Position numbers and translations under genes: made by a program. From the NCBI GenBank assembly GCA_045601805.1, contig JAZSAJ010000063.1, positions 1 to 13,134 on the forward strand: a DNA stretch of 13,134 nt. The letters are read 5' to 3'. Shown piece after piece: positions 7,045 through 13,134 of this stretch. The notes under the pieces were generated by a model, which searched no databases, was not told where the DNA came from, and saw only the letters and a program-made list of their open reading frames with translations. This DNA comes from SIG607 sp045601805 (lineage in GTDB: Bacteria; Bacillota; Clostridia; Oscillospirales; Acutalibacteraceae). How positions within the stretch are numbered: the first letter of the stretch is position 1; every line of letters begins with the position of its first letter.

Positions 7045-9158
7045 TATTTAACCTCCTTATTATTTAAATCGTCAAGCCCTTCAAAAAGGGTGGGTGACAT
7101 ACAAGCGCCGCCGGAACAAAGGTCAACATCAATATCGCCAACAAAAAGTTGGTCATCTTTGCCCAAAGCGCCCGGAATAATTGAAAATGTGTTTGAAATA
7201 CCGTCTTGCGCGTAAATAAAGGGAAGTTTTGCAACCGAAGCCAGTGAAGCAACCGCACCGTTTGTATCGCGGCGGTGCATTGGGTTAGCACCGGGGGCAA
7301 ATGCTTCGCCCTGTTTTCTGCCGTCGGGCGTTGCGCCTGTATTCTTACCGTAAACAACATTTGAGGTAATGGTAAGAATAGAAGTGGTAGGAATACTTTG
7401 ACGGTAGGTGTGGGTTTTTCTAATATGGCTCATAAAGCGGTGAACAATATCGTAAGCCAAAGAATCAACCCTGTCGTCGTTGTTGCCGTATTTGGGAAAA
7501 TCGCCTTCAACCTGGTAATCAACCGCAAGGCCTTTTTCGTTTCTTATAACCTTAACACGCGCATACTTAATTGCCGAAAGACTGTCAGCAACAACCGAAA
7601 GACCTGCAATACCTGTGGCAAACCAACGGGTAACATGCTTGTCGTGAAGCGCCATTTGTACCTTTTCATAGCAATATTTATCGTGCATATAGTGAATTAC
7701 ATTAAGGGTATTTACATAAACCTTGCAAAGCCACTGCATCATATCGTCGTAACGCTTCATAACTTCGTCAAAGTCTAAATATTCGCTGGTAATGGGGCGG
7801 TATTCAGGGCCAATTTGTTCGCCCGAAATTTCGTCTATACCGCCGTTAATAGCGTAAAGCAAACATTTTGCCAGGTTAGCCCTTGCGCCAAAGAACTGCA
7901 TTTCTTTGCCAACGCGCATAGAAGAAACACAACAAGCAATAGCGTAATCATCGCCGTGGGAAGAACGCATCATATCGTCGTTTTCATATTGAACAGAAGA
8001 AGTTTCAATAGAAATTTTAGCGCAATAGCGTTTAAAGTTTTGGGGTAAATTAACCGACCACAAAACAGTAAGGTTTGGTTCAGGCGCAGCACCAAGGTTT
8101 GTTAATGTGTGCAAATAACGGTAAGACATTTTTGTAACCATGTGTCTGCCGTCAATAGCCATACCGCCAATAGATTCGGTTACCCATTGCGGGTCGCCCG
8201 AAAACAGCGCGTTATATTCAGGTGTACGGGCAAATTTAATAAGGCGCAGTTTCATAACAAAATGGTCAACCATTTCTTGAATTTCCGATTCTGTGAATAC
8301 GCCGTTTTGAAGGTCGCGAGTTGAATAAATATCAAGGAAAGTAGAGGTTCTGCCAAGCGACATAGCCGCGCCGTTTTGCTCTTTAACAGCGGCAAGGTAA
8401 CCAAAATAAAGCCACTGAATTGCTTCTTTTGTATTTTTAGCCGGCTGTGAAATATCAAAACCGTAACTTTTGGCCATTGTTTTTAAATCGTGTAAAGCGC
8501 GAATTTGTTCCGAAAGTTCTTCGCGGTTTCGTATAACATCGTTATACATTGCGGTACGGGTTGTTTCTTTTTGGTGCTCTTTGTCTTCAATAAGACGGTC
8601 AATACCGTAAAGTGCAACACGGCGGTAGTCGCCAATAATTCTGCCTCTGCCGTATGCATCGGGAAGACCTGTTATAATGTGGCTTCTTCTGCAGGCGCGC
8701 ATTTCGGGTGTGTAAGCATCAAAAACACCGGCATTGTGGGTTTTTCTGTGAATTGTGAAAAATTCTTTAACTGTTGGGTCAAGCGTATAACCGTATTCAG
8801 CACACGCTTTTTCAGCCATACGAATACCGCCGTAGGGCATTAAGGCGCGTTTAAACGGTTTATCGGTTTGGAAACCAACAATTTTTTCAATATCTTTGTT
8901 AAGGTAAGCAGGGCCGTGCGAAGTGATGGTAGATATAATTTTTGTGTCCATATCTAAAACGCCGCCTGCTTCGCGTTCTTGACGGGAAAGTTCTAATACT
9001 TGGTCCCACAGTGTTAAGGTGTCTTTTGTGGGGGGCTGTAAAAAGCTTTCGTCACCGTCGTAAGGGGTGAAGTTATGCTTAATAAAACTTCTTACATTAA
9101 TTTCTTTGGCCCAGTTGCCGTTTTTAAAGCCCTTCCAAGCTTCATAGTCGTATGTCAT
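7044..9158 (-). CDS. pflB: Pyruvate formate-lyase catalytic core lacking its glycyl-radical domain
   Basis: PFL converts pyruvate and CoA to acetyl-CoA and formate. The 704-residue core keeps the catalytic pair Cys409-Cys410 (in YAIACCVSS), the pyruvate-binding arginine in FFGARANLAK (Arg426), the DPQWVTESIGG stretch and the GRGRIIGDYRR motif. The usual C-terminal radical domain is absent: homology stops at ALGKDD (about 664-669), exactly where intact enzymes continue into the NLxGLxDGY stretch. In its place is an unrelated 35-residue tail (670-704) with two cysteines in CSGGAC (681 and 686). Alone the protein could not carry the radical, so it must work with the adjacent 80-residue protein. 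The last codons also form the Shine-Dalgarno site of that gene. The start has AAAGGAG six nt upstream. Confidence 0.93.
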   Translation of the reverse strand: MTYDYEAWKGFKNGNWAKEINVRSFIKHNFTPYDGDESFLQPPTKDTLTLWDQVLELSRQEREAGGVLDMDTKIISTITSHGPAYLNKDIEKIVGFQTDKPFKRALMPYGGIRMAEKACAEYGYTLDPTVKEFFTIHRKTHNAGVFDAYTPEMRACRRSHIITGLPDAYGRGRIIGDYRRVALYGIDRLIEDKEHQKETTRTAMYNDVIRNREELSEQIRALHDLKTMAKSYGFDISQPAKNTKEAIQWLYFGYLAAVKEQNGAAMSLGRTSTFLDIYSTRDLQNGVFTESEIQEMVDHFVMKLRLIKFARTPEYNALFSGDPQWVTESIGGMAIDGRHMVTKMSYRYLHTLTNLGAAPEPNLTVLWSVNLPQNFKRYCAKISIETSSVQYENDDMMRSSHGDDYAIACCVSSMRVGKEMQFFGARANLAKCLLYAINGGIDEISGEQIGPEYRPITSEYLDFDEVMKRYDDMMQWLCKVYVNTLNVIHYMHDKYCYEKVQMALHDKHVTRWFATGIAGLSVVADSLSAIKYARVKVIRNEKGLAVDYQVEGDFPKYGNNDDRVDSLAYDIVHRFMSHIRKTHTYRQSIPTTSILTITSNVVYGKNTGATPDGRKQGEAFAPGANPMHRRDTNGAVASLASVAKLPFIYAQDGISNTFSIIPGALGKDDQLFVGDIDVDLCSGGACMSPTLFEGLDDLNNKEVK
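7051..7058 (-). promoter_or_regulatory. Shine-Dalgarno of the glycyl-radical subunit, embedded in the PFL core gene
   Basis: AAGGAGGT, a perfect anti-Shine-Dalgarno match, is formed by the codons for Lys-Glu-Val at the end of the PFL core and lies 6 nt before the ATG at 7044. It shows that the small gene is translated from its own start and that the break is not an assembly error. Confidence 0.85.
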
Positions 9159-9196
9159 TATATAATCTCCTTTTATAGAGTAGTATTTCAGTATAT

Positions 9197-9225
9197 AGTA
9201 TACTACATATTGTGTAATTTTACAA
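9197..9225 (-). promoter_or_regulatory. Promoter of the PFL operon
   Basis: On the minus strand TTGTAA (9220-9225) and TATACT (9197-9202) are spaced by 17 bp. A start near 9190 would give a leader of about 30 nt ending in the AAAGGAG site. A dyad at 9209-9226 covers the -35 box and part of the spacer. Confidence 0.65.
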
Positions 9226-9226
9226 T
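9209..9226. promoter_or_regulatory. Imperfect dyad over the PFL promoter, candidate operator
   Basis: ATTGTGTAATTTTACAAT pairs at all but the two mismatched steps on each side of the centre (ATTGT...ACAAT arms). It resembles the TTGT...ACAA arms of the redox repressor Rex, but is 2 bp shorter between those arms than the usual Rex site. A redox or other repressor is plausible; the identity of the protein is not shown. Confidence 0.35.
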
Positions 9227-9284
9227 GGTTAAACTATAATTTTTTTAAGTTTTTTTAGCAAAAAACAAAGAAAAAAGTCGGCTA

Positions 9285-9313
9285 TTGACTAAAAAGCAAG
9301 GTTATTTTATAAT
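9285..9313 (+). promoter_or_regulatory. Promoter of the TVP38-like/rsmE pair
   Basis: TTGACT (9285-9290) and TATAAT (9308-9313) with a 17-bp spacer form a near-consensus housekeeping promoter, about 25 nt before the first ribosome binding site. It is divergent from the PFL promoter. Confidence 0.75.
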
Positions 9314-9344
9314 AAATTCGTAAAATATAAATAAGGAAGAAAAA

Positions 9345-10031
9345 ATGTTAAAAAATAAACAATTAAAATTGCCTAAAAAAGCAATAAAAATAGTGGCAGT
9401 TGTTTTGTGCGTTTTGGTGTTAACAGCCCTTTTGTTTTTTGTTGGGTTGCTTTTGCTAAAATACATAGAAACACCCGAAAAATTAAGAAAAATAGCCGAA
9501 GAAAATATTTTACTTGGCAGCATAATTTACATTCTAATGGTGTTTTTTCAGGTTGTTGCAGCTTTTATTCCGGGCGAACCGTTTGAAATTGTTGGTGGTT
9601 ATGTTTTTGGTTCGGTTTTAGGTACTTTGTTTTGCTTAATCGGCGCTTTTTTTGGCGGACTTTGTGTGTTTTTGTTGGTAAAAAAATTTGGAAAAGCGTT
9701 TGCCGAAATCTTTTTTTCGGCCGAAAAACTAAATTCGCTTTCCTTTTTAAAACATTCAAAAAAACGCGACATTATTTTCTTTTTAATATTTATGATGCCC
9801 GGTACACCCAAAGATTTACTTTCTTATTTTGCCGGTATGACCGATATGCCGCTTGGCATTTGGCTACTTATAAGTTCGCTTGGCAGAATACCTTCGGTTA
9901 TAACTTCAACAATTGGCGGAAATGCGCTTTTGGAAAAACATTATATAGGCGCAATAGTTGTGTTTTTAATAGCGTTTGTTTTGGGCCTTGCAGGGCTTTT
10001 AATTTATAATTCTATTACCAAGGAAAAGTGA
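9345..10031 (+). CDS. TVP38/TMEM64 (VTT domain) family membrane protein
   Basis: This 228-residue integral membrane protein belongs to the DedA/VTT superfamily, whose members are linked to lipid or small-solute transport and envelope homeostasis; the exact substrate is not known. A basic N-terminus precedes a first membrane helix at about 16-40. The VTT core then starts with the IPGEPFEIVGGYVFGSVLGT stretch (about 72-91) and continues through GAFFGGLCVFLLVKKFG. The second conserved block is MMPGTPKDLLSYFAGMTDM (about 151-169), followed by SLGRIPSVITSTIGG. A last helix lies at about 203-222. The start has AAGGA 7 nt upstream and a strong promoter. It is followed after 7 nt by rsmE, so the two are cotranscribed. 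Confidence 0.85.
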   Translation: MLKNKQLKLPKKAIKIVAVVLCVLVLTALLFFVGLLLLKYIETPEKLRKIAEENILLGSIIYILMVFFQVVAAFIPGEPFEIVGGYVFGSVLGTLFCLIGAFFGGLCVFLLVKKFGKAFAEIFFSAEKLNSLSFLKHSKKRDIIFFLIFMMPGTPKDLLSYFAGMTDMPLGIWLLISSLGRIPSVITSTIGGNALLEKHYIGAIVVFLIAFVLGLAGLLIYNSITKEK

Positions 10032-10038
10032 GGGTTTT

Positions 10039-10782
10039 ATGTTTAACTTTTTTGCTAAAGAAGACTGTTTAAACGGTGATACTTATTTAATTACGGGAAG
10101 TGACTATAATCACATTAAAAATGTACTTCGTATGAAAGACGGCGAACAGTTTTTAGTTAGTTATAATAAAAAAAGTGATTTGTGTGAAATTGAAAAAATA
10201 GGGGACGACACCGTTTTTGCAAAAATAATAGAAAAGAATTATAACGATACTTCACTTCCCATTAAAATTTATTTGTTTCAGGGTCTACCCAAAAGCGACA
10301 AAATGGAACTAATAATACAAAAAGCGGTTGAACTTGGGGCAGAAGAAATTGTGCCAACCGAAATGAAACGCTGTGTTGTTAAAATTGAAGAAAAGAAAAA
10401 GGCGCAAAAGGTTGCAAGGTGGCAAAGCATTGCCGAAAGCGCGGCAAAGCAAAGCAAAAGGAACTTTGTGCCAAAAATAAGCGAAATTTTAACATATAAA
10501 GAGGCATTAGCCAAAGCTAAAGAACTTGATTTACTTTTGGTGCCTTACGAAAATGAAGAGGGAATGAACGCTACAAAAGAAGTACTTTCGCAAATAAATA
10601 AACCAATGCGTGTGGGTGTTTTAATTGGTTCTGAAGGCGGTTTTGAAGAAAGCGAAATAGAACTTGCAAAACAAAACGGCGCAAAAATTATTTCGCTTGG
10701 CAAAAGAATTTTGCGCACCGAAACAGCTGCAATAACAACCCTTTCAATGCTAATGCTGCATAGTGAAATGAATATAGAATAA
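10039..10782 (+). CDS. rsmE: 16S rRNA (uracil-1498-N3)-methyltransferase RsmE
   Basis: This SPOUT-class methyltransferase modifies U1498 of 16S rRNA in the 30S subunit using S-adenosylmethionine. An N-terminal PUA-like domain (about 1-70, including DYNHIKNVLRMKDGEQF) precedes the catalytic domain. That domain shows the FQGLPKSDKMELIIQKAVELG motif, the KRCVVK segment, and the trefoil-knot SAM site IGSEGGFEESEIELA with the end motif SLGKRILRTETAAI. The length of 247 residues is normal. In many Firmicutes the gene follows prmA; here it follows a TVP38-like membrane protein by 7 nt. It ends at a clear terminator. Confidence 0.95.
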   Translation: MFNFFAKEDCLNGDTYLITGSDYNHIKNVLRMKDGEQFLVSYNKKSDLCEIEKIGDDTVFAKIIEKNYNDTSLPIKIYLFQGLPKSDKMELIIQKAVELGAEEIVPTEMKRCVVKIEEKKKAQKVARWQSIAESAAKQSKRNFVPKISEILTYKEALAKAKELDLLLVPYENEEGMNATKEVLSQINKPMRVGVLIGSEGGFEESEIELAKQNGAKIISLGKRILRTETAAITTLSMLMLHSEMNIE

Positions 10783-10809
10783 AAAAAGACTGCATAACGC
10801 AGTCTTTTT
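10783..10809. terminator. Bidirectional terminator between rsmE and the XRE gene
   Basis: An 11-bp perfect stem (AAAAAGACTGC at 10783-10793 with GCAGTCTTTTT at 10799-10809) has a 5-nt loop and T-tracts on both strands. It ends rsmE on the plus strand and the XRE regulator on the minus strand, whose stop codon lies at its edge. Confidence 0.88.
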
Positions 10810-11050
10810 ATTTTATTTCTTGCTCTAATTCCTTAAAGTATTTAGTATCAAAGAAATCCGTAATTGTAATATCAAGCCCATCGCATAATTTTTTAATGGT
10901 AGATATACCGGGATTTTTACTTTGCTTGTAAAAAATAGATTTTACGGTAGTGTATGGAACACCTGAACGGCTTGCTAACTGACAAAAATTTATATCTTGC
11001 TTATAACAAAGTTCTTCAAATCTTTTTCTTACTGCTTCCGTGATATTCAT
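10808..11050 (-). CDS. Small XRE-family helix-turn-helix regulator
   Basis: This 80-residue protein is almost entirely one Cro/C1-type helix-turn-helix domain: helices 2 and 3 fall in FCQLASRSGVPYTTVKSIF (about 22-40), followed by the conserved ISTIKKLCDGLDITITDFFD (about 49-68). Short stand-alone regulators with this ending are common in Clostridia. There is no separate effector domain, so it probably acts as a simple dimeric repressor. AGGAGTG precedes the ATG at good spacing. The palindrome at 11121-11132, upstream of this gene, recurs at 11314-11325 upstream of the preceding small gene, making autoregulation of the pair a reasonable inference. Confidence 0.85.
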   Translation of the reverse strand: MNITEAVRKRFEELCYKQDINFCQLASRSGVPYTTVKSIFYKQSKNPGISTIKKLCDGLDITITDFFDTKYFKELEQEIK

Positions 11051-11113
11051 TAAATCACTCCTAACAAAAACATTTTACATATTTCTATTAGGATGTTTAG
11101 ACTATAAAATATA

Positions 11114-11287
11114 CTAATCTACTATATATAGTCTTTTGCTTACTGTGTTTGCGGTTTTGCTGATAAATTCTTTAACAGAACAAGTTAAGCCAGCTGCTCG
11201 TATTGCTTTTTCCATTTCTTGTTCAAGCTCTTTAACGGGAACATTTTCTTTTTTTGATAATTTGCGTAATACCTTTTTATAGTTCAT
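11114..11287 (-). CDS. Small 57-residue protein, possibly Spo0A C-terminal-like
   Basis: The ORF starts MNYKKVLRKLSKKENVPVKE and ends with RLYIVD. A strong AGGAGGT site lies 6 nt before its ATG, the best evidence that it is real. It is highly charged, lysine- and glutamate-rich, and predicted helical, without signal peptide or membrane segment. The pattern KENVPVKELEQEMEKAIRAAG recalls the small clostridial proteins annotated as Spo0A C-terminal-domain-like; this is from memory of the family and is tentative. It is cotranscribable with the XRE gene 63 nt downstream, and its last codons overlap one of the two palindromes. A small DNA-binding partner of the regulator, or a toxin-antitoxin-like component, are alternatives that the sequence does not decide. 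Confidence 0.65.
   Translation of the reverse strand: MNYKKVLRKLSKKENVPVKELEQEMEKAIRAAGLTCSVKEFISKTANTVSKRLYIVD
11121..11132. repeat. 12-bp palindrome, copy 1 (candidate XRE operator)
   Basis: ACTATATATAGT is a perfect palindrome, followed by CT. It lies at the 3' end of the 57-residue ORF, 71 bp before the XRE start. The nearby inverted half AGACTATA at 11100-11107 pairs with TATAGTCT at 11127-11134, so further half-sites may exist between the genes. Confidence 0.55.
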
Positions 11288-11308
11288 AATTACACCTCCT
11301 TTTTATGA

Positions 11309-11325
11309 ATTATACTATATATAGT
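11309..11325 (-). promoter_or_regulatory. -10 element with 12-bp palindrome copy 2 (candidate promoter/operator)
   Basis: The same ACTATATATAGT palindrome recurs at 11314-11325, again followed by CT. On the minus strand it runs directly into TATAAT (11309-11314), a good -10 box for the 57-residue ORF. No good -35 hexamer is seen at 16-18 bp; TTGCGA at 11339-11344 would instead pair with TATATA inside the palindrome. A protein bound here would block the promoter. Confidence 0.5.
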
Positions 11326-11355
11326 CTATCAAATTCTGTCGCAATTTGTAAAATG

Positions 11356-11392
11356 AAAAAACCAAAGTTGAAAAAATCAACTTTGGTTTTTT
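11356..11392 (-). terminator. Terminator after the PqqD-like gene
   Basis: A 15-bp perfect stem (11356-11370 with 11378-11392, core ACCAAAGTTG) with a 7-nt loop has T6 on the 3' side in either direction. It lies 4 nt beyond the PqqD-like stop codon, so it ends the OPT/PqqD transcript and insulates the small-ORF/XRE unit. Confidence 0.85.
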
Positions 11393-11395
11393 GTT

Positions 11396-11740
11396 TTACT
11401 TAAATTCAATAAAAGAATAACTTTCTAAAATTTGAAAGTATTTGGCTAATCTGGGGTAAAGGGGTTCGGCTTTATCGCCAAAGTGCGCCTTTACTTCTTC
11501 GCCTAATTTAATTATATCTTTTTCACCGTCCAATAACGGCCACACAAAACTGCCTATTTCGTCAAGATGAATAAAACTTACCTTTGGCTTTTTAAAAAGT
11601 TTTTGGGCAATTTTGTTCATAACACCCTTATTATTTAATTCCAAAACAACAATGTTTTTATCATCGCGTGACCAGTTTATTGTGGCTTTTCTTATTGGTA
11701 TTTTTTCTAAATAATTTTGGCTAATTTTATTCTTTTTCAT
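11396..11740 (-). CDS. PqqD-like (RRE-fold) protein coupled to the peptide transporter
   Basis: The 114-residue protein resembles the PqqD family, a winged-helix fold that in RiPP pathways binds leader peptides (RiPP recognition element). The diagnostic part is the C-terminal half: SFIHLDEIGSFVWPLLDGEK, then a helix with GEEVKAHFGDKAEPLYPRL and the ending YFQILESYSFIEFK. The N-terminal third is basic and has no signal peptide. I chose the ATG at 11740, which overlaps the transporter gene's stop by 14 nt; a longer in-frame start at 11773 would overlap more deeply without a ribosome site. No radical SAM or precursor peptide gene is in view, so a role in binding peptides linked to the transporter is only inferred. 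Confidence 0.75.
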   Translation of the reverse strand: MKKNKISQNYLEKIPIRKATINWSRDDKNIVVLELNNKGVMNKIAQKLFKKPKVSFIHLDEIGSFVWPLLDGEKDIIKLGEEVKAHFGDKAEPLYPRLAKYFQILESYSFIEFK

Positions 11741-13134
11741 TTGTTTTACGCTTTTTAAATACGGTGAAAGCAAGAAGTGTAAGAATAATTACACCGAAAA
11801 GTACAAGACCGCCAATATCGGAAACGGGTTTAGAAATGCCAAGTTTTGCAGACAAATCAAACATTTTATCAATGCCGAATACCGCCATTAAAGCAAGTAC
11901 AATACCAACAAGGCCTTCGCCTGCAATCATACCCGAACAGAAAAGAACACCGTCGTTAACAATATTTTTCTTGGTTTCTTCGTCGCGTTTAAGTTTGTCA
12001 AGTGCCAAACGAACAAGACCGCCAACCATAATACAAGCGTTAAGTTGAACAGGCAAATATACACCAATTGCAAAGGGAAGTACGGGAATACCAATAATTT
12101 CAACCACAACGGCAATAAACGCGCCGATGAAGATAAGACCCCAAGGAAGATTACCGCCCATAACGCCTTCAACAATAAGTTTCATAATGGTTGCTTGGGG
12201 TGCTGCAAGAGCATCGCCGCCAAAGCCCCATGCTTTGTCTAAAAGGTAAAGTGTGCCGCCAATAGCAAACGCCGAAGCAACAACACCAATAATTTCGCCA
12301 ATTTGCTGCTTTTTAGGTGTAGCGCCAAGCAAGAAACCGGTTTTAAGGTCTTGTGAAGTATCGCCCGCAATAGCCGAAACAATGCAAATTACCGAACCAA
12401 TTGCAATTGCGCTGTGCATACCAACTGCACCCGAACTGCCGCTGAATTTAAGAGCAAGAGTTGCAATTAAAAGCGTTGCAATAGCCATACCCGAAACTGG
12501 GTTGTTACTGCTGCCAACAAGGCCAACCATGCGTGAAGAAACGGTTGCAAAGAAGAAACCGAAAACAACAACAATAATTGCGCCAAGCAACGAAACAGGA
12601 ATAGCCGGAACTAACCATACGCATAAAGTAAGAACTAATATAGCGCAAATAACAAATGCCATATTTAAGTCTTTTTCGGTACGCAAGGTAGATGCTTTAC
12701 CCGCACCTGTTATACTTTTCATTGCGCCAACAAAGGTTGTTACAATAAGCGGAAGCGATTTAATAAGACTAATAATACCGCCTGCTGCAAGCGCGCCTGC
12801 GCCAATGTAACGAACATAAGTAGACCAAATTCCACTGGCACCGCTTTGGGCAAAAATTTCACCAATGGTTTCGGTACCGGGGTATAAAAGCAAATCTTTA
12901 CCAAAAAGAACAATAAGCGGGATAATTACAAGCCAGCTTAAAACACCGCCAGCAAACATATAAGAAGAAATTTTTGCGCCGCAAATGTAACCAACGCTCA
13001 TTACAGCGGGGTAAATTTGTGTACCTATTTCGCCTGCATAACCCTTAATCTTAAAGGAAATTTCGCCGGAAACGGCTTTAAATCCGTCAATAATAAACTT
13101 AAACAAAGCGGCAAAGCCCATACCGGCAAAAACG
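11727..13134 (-). CDS. OPT-family oligopeptide transporter, 5' end outside the window
   Basis: This polytopic membrane protein belongs to the oligopeptide transporter (OPT/YSL) superfamily, proton-coupled importers of peptides or metal chelates. At least 468 residues are visible; the family usually has about 630-680, so roughly 170-200 N-terminal residues lie beyond the right edge, and the frame is open through it. The visible part has about ten hydrophobic segments and the conserved loops VGSSNNPVSGMAIATLL and GDTSQDLKTGFLLGATPKKQ. It also has PWGLIFIGAFIAVVVEIIGI, LPFAIGVYLP and a lysine-rich cytosolic tail. Its 3' end overlaps the PqqD-like gene by 14 nt. Substrate cannot be read from the sequence; peptide uptake is the family's usual role. 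Confidence 0.9.
   Translation of the reverse strand, partial: VFAGMGFAALFKFIIDGFKAVSGEISFKIKGYAGEIGTQIYPAVMSVGYICGAKISSYMFAGGVLSWLVIIPLIVLFGKDLLLYPGTETIGEIFAQSGASGIWSTYVRYIGAGALAAGGIISLIKSLPLIVTTFVGAMKSITGAGKASTLRTEKDLNMAFVICAILVLTLCVWLVPAIPVSLLGAIIVVVFGFFFATVSSRMVGLVGSSNNPVSGMAIATLLIATLALKFSGSSGAVGMHSAIAIGSVICIVSAIAGDTSQDLKTGFLLGATPKKQQIGEIIGVVASAFAIGGTLYLLDKAWGFGGDALAAPQATIMKLIVEGVMGGNLPWGLIFIGAFIAVVVEIIGIPVLPFAIGVYLPVQLNACIMVGGLVRLALDKLKRDEETKKNIVNDGVLFCSGMIAGEGLVGIVLALMAVFGIDKMFDLSAKLGISKPVSDIGGLVLFGVIILTLLAFTVFKKRKTNEKE

Noticed and set aside
7040..7160. The PFL split explained as a sequencing frameshift or nonsense mutation of one gene.
   Set aside because: The core has an extra 35-residue tail that is not PFL-like, and the small gene has its own ATG with a perfect Shine-Dalgarno site. 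Simple joining would give a chain longer than normal PFL.
9209..9226. A firm call of a Rex binding site at the PFL promoter.
   Set aside because: The arms fit but the spacing is 2 bp short and the inner positions are asymmetric, so it is kept only as a candidate operator.
1..13134. CRISPR arrays, tRNA or rRNA genes, insertion sequences or phage genes.
   Set aside because: No regular direct repeats with spacers, no cloverleaf-like segments, and no transposase, integrase or terminal repeats were seen.

Overview
The window looks like a low-GC, spore-forming anaerobe of the Clostridia, probably an uncultured gut or rumen lineage. The signs are a sporulation sigma factor of the SigK type, a Re-type (homocitrate-synthase-like) citrate synthase, a pyruvate formate-lyase (PFL) locus, AT-rich spacers and strong AAGGAGG-type ribosome binding sites. 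All assignments come from reading motifs; no database search was run.

Layout, left to right. Positions 1-167 have no gene; they hold a long nested inverted repeat and a plus-strand terminator. A minus-strand operon (5250 to 168) follows in the order Re-citrate synthase, GntR/FCD regulator, aconitase, NAD-type isocitrate dehydrogenase. This is the oxidative arm of the TCA cycle, from acetyl-CoA and oxaloacetate to 2-oxoglutarate, with its probable regulator inside. A 12-bp palindrome lies on its promoter. Upstream of it, on the same strand, is sigK (5989 to 5309), separated by a strong terminator from a three-gene PFL operon (9158 to 6065).

The PFL operon is the most remarkable part. The enzyme is split into a 704-residue catalytic core that lacks the glycyl-radical domain and a separate 80-residue glycyl-radical protein, followed by the activating enzyme. 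Both junctions are TAATG stop/start overlaps.

A divergent intergenic region (9159-9344) carries strong promoters for the PFL operon and for a plus-strand pair: a TVP38/DedA-like membrane protein and the 16S rRNA methyltransferase RsmE. These end at a bidirectional terminator shared with a small minus-strand XRE regulator. Upstream of that regulator is a previously unlisted 57-residue ORF, and two copies of the same 12-bp palindrome precede the two genes. The right end holds a PqqD-like protein that overlaps the end of an OPT-family peptide transporter whose 5' end runs off the window.

Together the genes describe fermentative acetyl-CoA production (PFL) and a biosynthetic TCA branch that consumes acetyl-CoA to make 2-oxoglutarate for glutamate, with sporulation, peptide uptake and housekeeping genes beside them.
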